From Prevotellaceae bacterium (GTDB lineage: Bacteria > Bacteroidota > Bacteroidia > Bacteroidales > Bacteroidaceae), in NCBI GenBank assembly GCA_021153165.1, contig JAGKTZ010000069.1, positions 1 to 9,979 of the forward strand: DNA of 9,979 nucleotides, given 5' to 3'. The notes beneath the pieces are model-generated. The model was given only the letters and a program-made list of their open reading frames with translations. It was not told where the DNA came from and did not search any database. The translations under genes were made by a program, and so were the position numbers. Positions 1 through 6,707 of this stretch are shown piece after piece; position 1 is the first letter of the stretch; the number at the start of each line of letters is the position of its first letter.

Positions 1-42
1 CACACATATATATAGAAAAATATATAAATAGGATTTTGCTGT
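1..42 (+). promoter_or_regulatory. AT-rich leader of the giant M60 gene
   Basis: This short stretch before the ATG at 43 is almost entirely A and T (alternating TA runs, then ATAAATAGGATTTTGCTGT). There is no good Shine-Dalgarno motif at the expected distance, which is normal for Bacteroidetes, where A/T-rich initiation regions replace it. I looked for the Bacteroidetes -7 element TAnnTTTG and found only a poor partial match (GGATTTTG), so no promoter is called. The true promoter may lie left of the window. Confidence 0.3.
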
Positions 43-210
43 ATGAGATTTTTGACAGACAAACTGTTCGCGGTGGTGACGCTAGTGTGCGTCCTGCTGG
101 GTGCCGAACGTGCTGGGGCACAACTCGCTTCGCTTGAAGTGGGCAAGGTGTACCACTTTACCAACGCAAGGTTTACGGAATATGCATTAGGCGTGAACGC
201 TGATGCATAG
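43..210 (+). pseudogene. Signal peptide and first strands of the M60 protein, cut off by an in-frame TAG
   Basis: The ATG at 43 opens a 55-codon frame ending in TAG at 208-210. The peptide starts MRFLTDK, has a hydrophobic core (LFAVVTLVCVLLG) and ends its signal at AERAGA|Q, a good signal peptidase I site after residue 26. Residues 28-55 (EVGKVYHFTN...YALGVNADA) look like the opening strands of a ricin-like beta-trefoil domain; compare SGKAYVFTN in the third such domain of the same protein, near 5095-5115. The frame is the same as that of the long open frame starting at 220, with only three codons between, so the two pieces read as one gene broken by a nonsense codon. A single C-to-T change (CAG Gln to TAG) would be enough. 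It could also be a suppressed stop or a sequence error. I am confident the ATG at 43 is the ancestral start. Confidence 0.85.
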
Positions 211-543
211 GTCAGAGGGGTGACTCCCGTGAACAAGGCAGACCACAACCAATTGTGGATGGTGGCAGAAAAAGATGAGTCGGGAAATTTCCGCCTTCAA
301 AGCCTAGGACATGGTGGCATCTTGCAAGCCAAGGGGCTGAATGACGAATGGGTGCTTGTGGACCGAAGTGTGACTGATGACACCTATCTTGTGTTGGACA
401 AGACCGGCATTTACAATGTCTTTCGTGGTGTGAATTACAATAGCGGTTATGGCTTTGCCAATTTGGCATCAGGATATAATTATAAGATATTGGGCTGGAC
501 GCACGTGAATGATTTGGGTTCGCAGTGGACCATAGAAAATATT
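127..543 (+). other. Trefoil-like domain 1, containing the in-frame stop
   Basis: Read through the TAG, this segment encodes a ricin-B-like domain: EVGKVYHFTN, then NQLWMVAEKD and LQSLGHGGILQAKG, closing with YKILGW (481-498) and QWTIENIS. The closing matches the second trefoil-like domain (YKIVGW at 3250-3267, then SRWYL), showing the two are paralogous. Recognisable domain sequence lies on both sides of the TAG at 208-210 in the same frame. The trefoil fold assignment rests on pattern only. Confidence 0.6.
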
Positions 544-3500
544 TCGATGGATGAGTCTGCCCTAAATAAGGCCCTAGACAAACACGCTTATTCCAACAAT
601 GCCATACGCGATGCGGTGAGCACAGCCTTGACTAACCTCTTTGTCGATGCGGCTTGTACAAGGCCTAAGAAATCGGTGACAACGGCTGAATTGGAAAGTG
701 ATGAGGACTATCAAGCCCTGACACCGACGCTTCGAAATATGGTGAAGAAAGTGTATGGCGAGGCTTGGGTAGAAAAGAACTACGACAATACCAAGGAAGA
801 TTGGGGTGCAGACTATGCCAAAAAATATCGTGTGCAGTGGTATGAACCCTACACAGAACCCGAGTGTGCAGCTGCTGCGCTGCGTATCAATGCCCATAGC
901 AACCTGAACAACCCTACGGGTATCTTTGCCAACAACGGCGATGTGCTATTCGTCATGGTAGAAGGCGAAATCAAAGATGGCGCTCACCTCTACCTGTCCA
1001 GTTACACAGGGCATAATAAGTTGGGGGGCTATGATGAAGGTATAGCCCTGCACACTGGTCTGAACGTGATTCCTGTGACTGCAGATGGTACTAACTACTG
1101 CATCAATTATGTCGTAAAGACATTTGACGCATCGCAGGGTACGGGTAAGAAAGCCATTGTGCAAGGTCGCGAACTCTCGGCGTATCCCGACTTGCAAATT
1201 CATATCGAAGGAGGCCATATTAATGGTTATTGGAACAAGAAGGGAGACAATGTCGCTCACAATGGAGACTTCAACTATCCAGCAGATACGGATAGTGATT
1301 GGGATTATATCAAGGCACGTGCTACACAAACCGATGTCACAGTCTTGGGCGAATACATCACCTTGCAATTTCCCCTGACTGATGCTGGTACGGGTGACGA
1401 CAAGGGAATGGGCACCTTCTTCAATTCTTACAATGGTAAGACGACAAGCCTAGTCTCAACTATAGAGGAATGGGATAATGTGATGATTTGGGAGCGCCTC
1501 CTGATGGGTGTTGTGGGTAAAAGCACGATTGAACAAGAAGACAAAGTTTCGCCCTACTCAGACAAGTCGTCGGTAGTGTCGTATACAGGTGATGATGCCG
1601 ATGAATTTGGTTGCGACTATAGCGAGTACTACAGAATACATGGCTTGTCCTTTGGTACAGAGGGCGGCTATATGTATGGTGGTTGGGATCACTGTGGCTA
1701 CAACTTCAACACCATGGAGTCCATCATGATCAGTTTGCCCAATGAGGCAGGCCCTCACTGGGGACCAGCTCACGAAATCGGTCATCAACATCAGGAACCG
1801 CTCAATATGCGAGGCCTCACCGAGGTGACCAATAACCTCTTCGCCAATGTCGTGCTATGGTACTATGGCAAGTCCACCTCGCGCTACAATGGTACAGATG
1901 CTGCGCTGAGCAATGTGCTGGCACAATTTAATGCTGATGGCACCGACTTCTTTAGCAATAATATTTGGGCACAAACGGTGATGTACTACAAACTCTTCTT
2001 GTACTATCACGTATTGGGTCATAATACGAAGTTCTATCCTCGATTGTTCGAAATGCTTCGCCAAAATCCTATGACAATAGCATATAGTCAAGATGGGTCG
2101 CAGTGCTTGATGCACTTCTATAAAATGTGCTGCGATGCGGCTGGTGAAGACCTGACGGAATTTTTCCGCGCTCATGGTTTCTTCCGAGTGATGGAAGAAC
2201 GCTTTGTGGGTGACTACTCCAATGCCGTTTATAATTTGACACAACAGCAGATAGATGCTGCAATAACTGAAGTAAAAGTAAAAAAATATCCAGAAAATCT
2301 ATCCGTACTCTTTATCAACGACGCTACCGGAGAAAATATCCAGAGTCACCGAGGTGATGTGGAATATTTATCAAACTTCAATGACGGAAAGACTTGTGCC
2401 GAAGTGGGCTGCTATGCTACCTTTGAAACAGCCGCTACACCTACATATAATTATACAATATCCGGCAATACCATATCGATGGAAGGCACCGGAGGCGTAG
2501 GGTTTGCTCTGCTCAATGACAAAGGTGAAATCATAGGATTCTCTGATAAGAAATGTTTTACACTGTCTACAGATGCTATGTTGGCTATTAGCGAAGGAAG
2601 AGCACAAATCGTCGTCATACCCTCAGATGGTGAGCCTGTAGAAGTAGAGAGTGAAATGAATGAAAACGAGATTAAGCGCACGCTTTTGTTGAATCTTATT
2701 GAGCAAGCAGAAGAGATGGCTAGCTTGATCGACAATGAGGGTAAAAAGGTTGGCTTCTACAAAGGTAATTATACGACAGAGCTCCAATCTGCCTTGACTA
2801 AGGCTCAGGACGTTGTCGCTAACAATACAGTAAGTGCTTATGCTCCCATTTTCAATACACTCAAGGCTGCCATAGATGATCTGAAATCTAAAGAATTTGC
2901 AAAGATTACGATGAAGCCTGGTACATACACCTTGCGCAACTTTGCATACACTACACGTTATTTGTCAGTCAACGAAAGTGAAGAGGTGGTGACTACGACC
3001 AATGCAGAACTTGCTGATACAGAAAAGTGGGTGTTTGAACAAGCTGACGGCAATAATGTGTACTACATCAAAAATCTCAGCACAGGCAAATATGTCAATC
3101 CCTTGGCTCAAAGTACAGTTGTATCTGCTACGACCACTAATATCGCAAATGCCAAGGGTTGGTTGGTAGAGGACCTGGGAGATGGCGTGTTTGGACTTAG
3201 GTGTCAAGATGAGAATAGCCAAGCGATGCATAGCGCAGCCAACGAAGGTTATAAGATTGTGGGTTGGAGCACAGACGCTATGGCATCTCGCTGGTATCTC
3301 ACAGCTTTGGAGACAGAACAACTTACGGCTGAAGAGCAAGCTTTGGAAGAACTCATCGCACTGAGCGAAGATATGTTGGAGCGTATGGCAAATGTGAATG
3401 TGACTGCTGAACCCGTTACGCTAACGACTGGCCAGTATTATTGTAATGCCCCAATGACCGCCGATTGGTATGGAGATGGCTTCAAGGGTTATCACGTGCT

Positions 3501-6204
3501 CTTTGATAATGATTATAGCACCTACCTACATACTGATTATACGGGAGCTGATTCCAAAGATGGACTAGACCACTACCTGCGTATCGATCTGGGCGAAGGG
3601 AATAGTGCATCACTCTTTACTTTCAACTACGCTACCCGTGATAATAATAATCAGAATCCCACTGCTATAATGGTGGAAGGAAGTAACGCGGCGGATGGTG
3701 AGTATGAGTTTGTAGCCAATTTGACACGTGATGCAGATAAACTGGTTTCGGGCGAAAATGCAGAGTACAATTCCGCAGTATTGGGATTGCCCGACAAATC
3801 GTACCGCTATTTGCGTTTCACTGTGAAAGAAACTATACAGGGAGCTACTGCTGGACCAGAAGACAATAAGCACACCTTCTTCGTGTTCTCAGAATTCGGA
3901 GTTTCAAAGGCGGCTTACACGGTTACCGCTTTGCAGCAATACTCGATGCTGACTGATACAGATGTGACAGTAACTTTCCATGCTATCCGTCAGGCGAAAT
4001 ATGATTATGCCAATGCCACAGAAACCGCTGATTATATTGCGGCGTACAATGACTTGAAGGTGTATTACGATAAACTCGTTGCGGCATACAATACTTGTAA
4101 TCAAACCGAACTGGATAGTAAGAAAACCGAGCTGCAGGCACTTATTGACAAGACAAATACGCTGATTGCATCTTGCGGCGAGGTGACATATCATTCGGCG
4201 GGCTTTGATGGCGTAGCACCATTGCAGGTGGATGACGCTAATGCCAAATTCTATCTCTCGACCAATGCACAATCTACGCAAGAAGGTCCTATCTCAGGTC
4301 TAATCGATGGCGTCGTCGGCAATCCAGCAAGCGCTACCTATTTCCACACTGACTATAGTGGCAACAATTCTTCAGATGGACGGGATCACTATATTCAGGT
4401 GAATTTGGGAGAAAGTGTTAAGGCGTTCAGCTTCACCTATACTAACCGCCATAATACTGATGCCAACTATGCCAAGACTATGACTATTTTGGGCAGTACA
4501 GATGGTGAAAACTTCGAGGAAATCACGACGCTTACTGATTTACCAGCACAAGCTGCAGCGGTGTATACTTCTGAACAAATCAATCCGACAACGAGCTACA
4601 CCTACTTGCGCTTCATGGTGACGGCGAATAGTAGTAACAACATCAAGGGAGGACATCCATTCTTCCACATGGCGGAATTTGATCTTATGATACAAGGGGA
4701 GTCCGACTCTTATACGGTGCAAATGAATCCGAATGTTGGAGCAGTGACCGAGGACATCTTGCTGGCTACCTACCAGGAAAATCAAGAGGCACAGTCTGCA
4801 AGCGAATATGCTACGTCGGCGACGCAATTGGACAAGGCGATTGCTGATCTGCAAGCAAAATACGATGCTCTGTTGGCTGCATACAATGATATTGCGGCAG
4901 ACGTAAAAGCTGAGATGCAAGCGGCACAAACATTCCTCAATGAAACACCTCAGACGGTGGGCTATCCTGTGATTTCACAGCGTGAGGCCTTTCAGCGCGC
5001 AATCGATGCACACGAATCGGTTGAGGCGATCAAAGAGGCTAAGGCGGCATTCATTGCCACCGCTGATATCCAGAAACCCGAATCAGGCAAAGCCTATGTC
5101 TTCACCAACGTTCACCCCGCTGGTGGACAGCGCTACCTTAACTATACAGAAACGGGGCTGACACTCGAAGCGCGTGGTGAAGTCTCTGTCGACGACTTAC
5201 CCGAATCTGCAAAATGGTATTGTCGACAGTTAGAAACGGGACAATATGTCTTCGTAAATACAGCTGGCAAATATCTTGTGTTCAAGGGTTCAAATAATGG
5301 CTGTAATGACAACAAGGGATATGTCGATACTTATGATGCGACCTATTCTCCGATTACTGTTGATAAGATGGCTACGGGCAATTATACAGGTTCTGCCATC
5401 GGTGAAGATCTCTTTGGCTATATTGCCTTTGGTGGACGCCGTAAAAGTCAAGAAAAATCGGCTTACTTCGTATCGACCAGTAGTGGAGGCTTCCAGCAGG
5501 ATATGGGTTGGACTATGCGCTATACTGATGATTATTCAACGGCCTTCGTCGTAGAGGAAGTGTCAAACTATCCCTTGGCGGTGACAAAACTTACCACAAC
5601 TGATGCTGAAAGGGACGTTCTGCTCAGCAATATCGAATACGGCAAAACGATCGGTACGTTTAGTGCCCCTTATCCTACGGTGATTCCTGATGGCGTGGCA
5701 GTTTATTATGCGACGCAAGATTGGGATGGTGAAAAGATGGCGCTTACGCCTATCGAAAGTGGATATGCCCTTCCTAAAAATCAAGGGGTAATCGTTCTTG
5801 GCGAAATAGGTGTTGATGCCATTTCATTCCTCCCAGCAACAACAGAAACGCCTGCTGATTTGAACCTGAATAAATTCTCGCATTCTGCCACCTCGCCTGT
5901 TGAGATGGAGGGTAGTGACTACATCTTGGCTAAGGCGGGTCAAGGCATCGGCTTCTATCAAGCGACCGAGGGTACAATGCTCAAGGTGGGCAAGGCTTAT
6001 CTACAACTGCCATCAAGTCAGGCTTCGCCAAGTCTTGTATTGAGTTTTGATCAAATTCTCACGGGTGTTGATGGATGCACCCAGGATGGTTCGCCTGCTG
6101 CACAATCAATCTTTGACCTTAGCGGACGTCGTGTTACCACGATCCAAAGGGGAGGCCTCTATATAGTGAATGGTAAGAAGGTCATTGTGAAATCATCAAA
6201 GTAA
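220..6204 (+). CDS. Giant M60-family metallopeptidase with trefoil-like and F5/8C domains and a sorting-like tail; 5' end interrupted
   Basis: The 1,994-residue open frame is numbered here from GTG 220; the ancestral start is ATG 43 and the first in-frame ATG after the stop is at 259. Residues about 1-108 complete a ricin-like trefoil. The M60 domain covers roughly 180-720, with HEIGH at 518-522 (zinc ligands and catalytic Glu) and TEVTNN, whose Glu 535 is the likely third ligand. M60 enzymes such as Bacteroides BT4244 cut O-glycosylated mucin-type proteins, so host glycoprotein cleavage at the cell surface is the inferred role. Then come a helical segment (about 824-895), a second trefoil (898-1030), an F5/8C/CBM32-like domain (about 1067-1231), a helical spacer, a second F5/8C-like domain (about 1317-1492), helices, a third trefoil (about 1617-1783), a beta-rich region, and a tail with DLSGRRV and GLYIVNGKKVIVK resembling a type IX secretion sorting signal. 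Without the piece before the TAG this product has no signal peptide and would stay in the cytoplasm. Apart from the TAG no lesion is visible, so decay is recent or absent. Confidence 0.9.
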   Translation: MTPVNKADHNQLWMVAEKDESGNFRLQSLGHGGILQAKGLNDEWVLVDRSVTDDTYLVLDKTGIYNVFRGVNYNSGYGFANLASGYNYKILGWTHVNDLGSQWTIENISMDESALNKALDKHAYSNNAIRDAVSTALTNLFVDAACTRPKKSVTTAELESDEDYQALTPTLRNMVKKVYGEAWVEKNYDNTKEDWGADYAKKYRVQWYEPYTEPECAAAALRINAHSNLNNPTGIFANNGDVLFVMVEGEIKDGAHLYLSSYTGHNKLGGYDEGIALHTGLNVIPVTADGTNYCINYVVKTFDASQGTGKKAIVQGRELSAYPDLQIHIEGGHINGYWNKKGDNVAHNGDFNYPADTDSDWDYIKARATQTDVTVLGEYITLQFPLTDAGTGDDKGMGTFFNSYNGKTTSLVSTIEEWDNVMIWERLLMGVVGKSTIEQEDKVSPYSDKSSVVSYTGDDADEFGCDYSEYYRIHGLSFGTEGGYMYGGWDHCGYNFNTMESIMISLPNEAGPHWGPAHEIGHQHQEPLNMRGLTEVTNNLFANVVLWYYGKSTSRYNGTDAALSNVLAQFNADGTDFFSNNIWAQTVMYYKLFLYYHVLGHNTKFYPRLFEMLRQNPMTIAYSQDGSQCLMHFYKMCCDAAGEDLTEFFRAHGFFRVMEERFVGDYSNAVYNLTQQQIDAAITEVKVKKYPENLSVLFINDATGENIQSHRGDVEYLSNFNDGKTCAEVGCYATFETAATPTYNYTISGNTISMEGTGGVGFALLNDKGEIIGFSDKKCFTLSTDAMLAISEGRAQIVVIPSDGEPVEVESEMNENEIKRTLLLNLIEQAEEMASLIDNEGKKVGFYKGNYTTELQSALTKAQDVVANNTVSAYAPIFNTLKAAIDDLKSKEFAKITMKPGTYTLRNFAYTTRYLSVNESEEVVTTTNAELADTEKWVFEQADGNNVYYIKNLSTGKYVNPLAQSTVVSATTTNIANAKGWLVEDLGDGVFGLRCQDENSQAMHSAANEGYKIVGWSTDAMASRWYLTALETEQLTAEEQALEELIALSEDMLERMANVNVTAEPVTLTTGQYYCNAPMTADWYGDGFKGYHVLFDNDYSTYLHTDYTGADSKDGLDHYLRIDLGEGNSASLFTFNYATRDNNNQNPTAIMVEGSNAADGEYEFVANLTRDADKLVSGENAEYNSAVLGLPDKSYRYLRFTVKETIQGATAGPEDNKHTFFVFSEFGVSKAAYTVTALQQYSMLTDTDVTVTFHAIRQAKYDYANATETADYIAAYNDLKVYYDKLVAAYNTCNQTELDSKKTELQALIDKTNTLIASCGEVTYHSAGFDGVAPLQVDDANAKFYLSTNAQSTQEGPISGLIDGVVGNPASATYFHTDYSGNNSSDGRDHYIQVNLGESVKAFSFTYTNRHNTDANYAKTMTILGSTDGENFEEITTLTDLPAQAAAVYTSEQINPTTSYTYLRFMVTANSSNNIKGGHPFFHMAEFDLMIQGESDSYTVQMNPNVGAVTEDILLATYQENQEAQSASEYATSATQLDKAIADLQAKYDALLAAYNDIAADVKAEMQAAQTFLNETPQTVGYPVISQREAFQRAIDAHESVEAIKEAKAAFIATADIQKPESGKAYVFTNVHPAGGQRYLNYTETGLTLEARGEVSVDDLPESAKWYCRQLETGQYVFVNTAGKYLVFKGSNNGCNDNKGYVDTYDATYSPITVDKMATGNYTGSAIGEDLFGYIAFGGRRKSQEKSAYFVSTSSGGFQQDMGWTMRYTDDYSTAFVVEEVSNYPLAVTKLTTTDAERDVLLSNIEYGKTIGTFSAPYPTVIPDGVAVYYATQDWDGEKMALTPIESGYALPKNQGVIVLGEIGVDAISFLPATTETPADLNLNKFSHSATSPVEMEGSDYILAKAGQGIGFYQATEGTMLKVGKAYLQLPSSQASPSLVLSFDQILTGVDGCTQDGSPAAQSIFDLSGRRVTTIQRGGLYIVNGKKVIVKSSK
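2911..3315 (+). other. Trefoil-like domain 2
   Basis: This segment encodes KPGTYTLRNF, a TRYLSVN strand, EKWVFEQADGNNVYYIKN and LSTGKYVNPL, and ends in YKIVGW...SRWYLTALE. It aligns with the first domain at the closing YK-I-x-GW and SxW positions and with the third at the opening (G-x-Y, then KW). Such domains usually bind glycans or hold large surface enzymes together. Whether this copy binds sugar cannot be judged from the sequence. Confidence 0.55.
3418..3912 (+). other. F5/8 type C (CBM32-like) domain 1
   Basis: The segment opens with TTGQYYCNAPM, continues with LFDNDYSTYLHTDYTG, SKDGLDHYLRIDLGEG and SYRYLRFTVKET, and closes with FFVFSEFGV. This order (D-x-x-x-T-x-x-H, then DHYLxIDLG, then YxYLRFxV, then FxEFxV) is the usual discoidin/F5/8C pattern found attached to M60 and glycoside hydrolase enzymes, where it typically binds terminal sugars. 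Its core motif (3523-3600) recurs in the second domain. Confidence 0.7.
4170..4695 (+). other. F5/8 type C (CBM32-like) domain 2
   Basis: This is the second copy of the discoidin-like domain: FHTDYSG, SSDGRDHYIQVNLGE (core at 4339-4416), FTYTNRH, TILGSTDGENFEEI, SYTYLRFMVTAN and FFHMAEFDLM. The core matches the first copy at HTDY-x-G-x-x-S-x-DG-x-DHY and LGE, but the rest has diverged, so the duplication is old. About 80 residues of charged, helix-prone spacer (3920-4165) separate the two copies, probably holding them apart as independent binding modules. Confidence 0.7.
5080..5565 (+). other. Trefoil-like domain 3
   Basis: The segment reads ESGKAYVFTNVHPAGGQRYL, then SAKWYCRQLETGQYVFVN, AGKYLVFKG, AYFVSTSSGGF and MGWTMRYTDDYSTAFVVEEV. 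The opening SGKAYVFTN resembles EVGKVYHFTN of domain 1, which supports the reading of domain 1 across the stop codon. It precedes the beta-rich C-terminal region that carries the sorting-like tail. Confidence 0.5.
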
Positions 6205-6218
6205 AGAAGTAAATAGAT

Positions 6219-6398
6219 ATGAAAAAGGTATATAGACCACCATTTGCCGAAGCCATAGCTTTCAGCGCAGAGCAGATGATTGCTGTATCGATAGGTGTGG
6301 GCGAGGGTACAGTAGACGCTCAAGATGCACTCACCAACAAGCGTAAACTAGAAAATGGAATATGGGATTCTCAGATTTGGAACTCAAAATCTGAGTAA
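6219..6398 (+). CDS. Small 59-residue protein of unknown function, downstream of the M60 gene
   Basis: The ATG at 6219 starts 14 bases after the TAA of the giant gene and runs to TAA 6396-6398. The peptide begins MKKVYRPPFAEAIAFSAEQM, has a small-residue centre IGVGEGTVDAQDAL, then basic KRK and an acidic, Trp-containing tail. There is no signal peptide or membrane segment. From memory, Bacteroides and Prevotella carry many such 45-70 residue products: MKK-Y-x-x-P start, a Met or Gln-Met near residue 20, a Gly/Ser-rich middle and a polar tail, often next to exported proteins; none has a function known to me. The close spacing and lack of a terminator between them suggest co-transcription with the M60 gene. 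The leader AAAGAAGTAAATAGAT is A-rich, as expected for translation in this group. It is too short for most gene callers, but the pattern makes it credible. Confidence 0.65.
   Translation: MKKVYRPPFAEAIAFSAEQMIAVSIGVGEGTVDAQDALTNKRKLENGIWDSQIWNSKSE
6370..6395 (+). repeat. 9-bp perfect hairpin in the last codons of the small gene
   Basis: CTCAGATTT (6370-6378) is the exact reverse complement of AAATCTGAG (6387-6395), with an 8-base loop. It ends directly against the TAA of the small gene. No T-run follows (TAAAATGAA), so it is not a standard intrinsic terminator. It might protect the 3' end of the transcript or slow ribosomes at the stop. Confidence 0.6.
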
Positions 6399-6426
6399 AA
6401 TGAATTTCTGAATAGACTCGGCGCAG

Positions 6427-6469
6427 GAGGGGGTAGAGGTGGAGATGGAGATGTGAAACCTACCCCCTC
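6427..6469 (+). terminator. GC-rich hairpin, possible terminator of the M60 transcript
   Basis: GAGGGGGTAG (6427-6436) pairs exactly with CTACCCCCTC (6460-6469); a G-T and an A-T pair could extend it outward to 12 bp. The 23-base loop contains the tandem GGAGATGGAGAT. No T-run follows at once; the nearest one is eight Ts at 6517-6524, directly after TCTCCA, which could itself pair with ATGGAGA at 6445-6451 in this loop. The hairpin is clear; the terminator role is a guess. Confidence 0.45.
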
Positions 6470-6538
6470 TTGTCTGAAATTTCCTTGTGCTTAAAAAGAA
6501 AAAACATTTGTCTCCATTTTTTTTCTCTCTCGTCCTTT

Positions 6539-6627
6539 GAAAAATTTCGCGACGTCTCGTTAAAAATATCTAAGGCTTTTTTTAAAAAAGGTTAGACTTT
6601 TTTTTGACGAGACGTCGCGAAGTTTTC
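6539..6627. terminator. Long inverted repeat between convergent genes, likely bidirectional terminator or REP-like element
   Basis: TTCGCGACGTCTCGT (6546-6560) and ACGAGACGTCGCGAA (6607-6621) are perfect 15-bp inverted arms. Pairing extends outward through GAAAA and TTTTC (6539-6543 with 6623-6627) after a small internal mismatch. The 46-base interior is itself weakly self-complementary: TCTAAGGCTTTTTT against AAAAAAGGTTAGA. Arms flanked by A-runs on one side and T-runs on the other, in a tail-to-tail intergenic space, fit a terminator working in both directions. The GC-rich arms with nested TCGCGA and GACGTC palindromes also resemble dispersed REP-like repeats, which only a genome-wide count could show. 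Confidence 0.7.
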
Positions 6628-6707
6628 AGGAGGCTTTGATGCCGATATTCAATCCGTTGCGCCTTGATTGTTTTTGTAGACGAATACGAGATGGAAATGC
6701 AGTGTGT

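Larger units (their letters stand above)
6399..6707. other. Convergent intergenic region with stacked hairpins
   Basis: The region separates the + strand M60/small-gene pair from the - strand methyltransferase. It holds a G-rich/C-rich hairpin (6427-6469), an 8-base T-run (6517-6524) and a long inverted repeat (6539-6627). I see no credible gene, tRNA or transposase remnant. Its last 80 bases are unremarkable apart from a chance-looking AGGAGG before an ATG at 6639. Confidence 0.7.

Noticed and set aside
182..211. Imperfect direct repeat ATGCATTAGG / ATGCATAGG around the amber codon, suggesting slippage created the stop
   Set aside because: Restoring the missing T would shift the frame, yet the sequences before and after the TAG are already in the same frame. 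A single substitution is simpler.
946..1368. Long - strand frames (up to 140 codons) throughout the M60 gene
   Set aside because: They lie opposite conserved protease and binding-domain sequence and show no domain, signal peptide or start context of their own.
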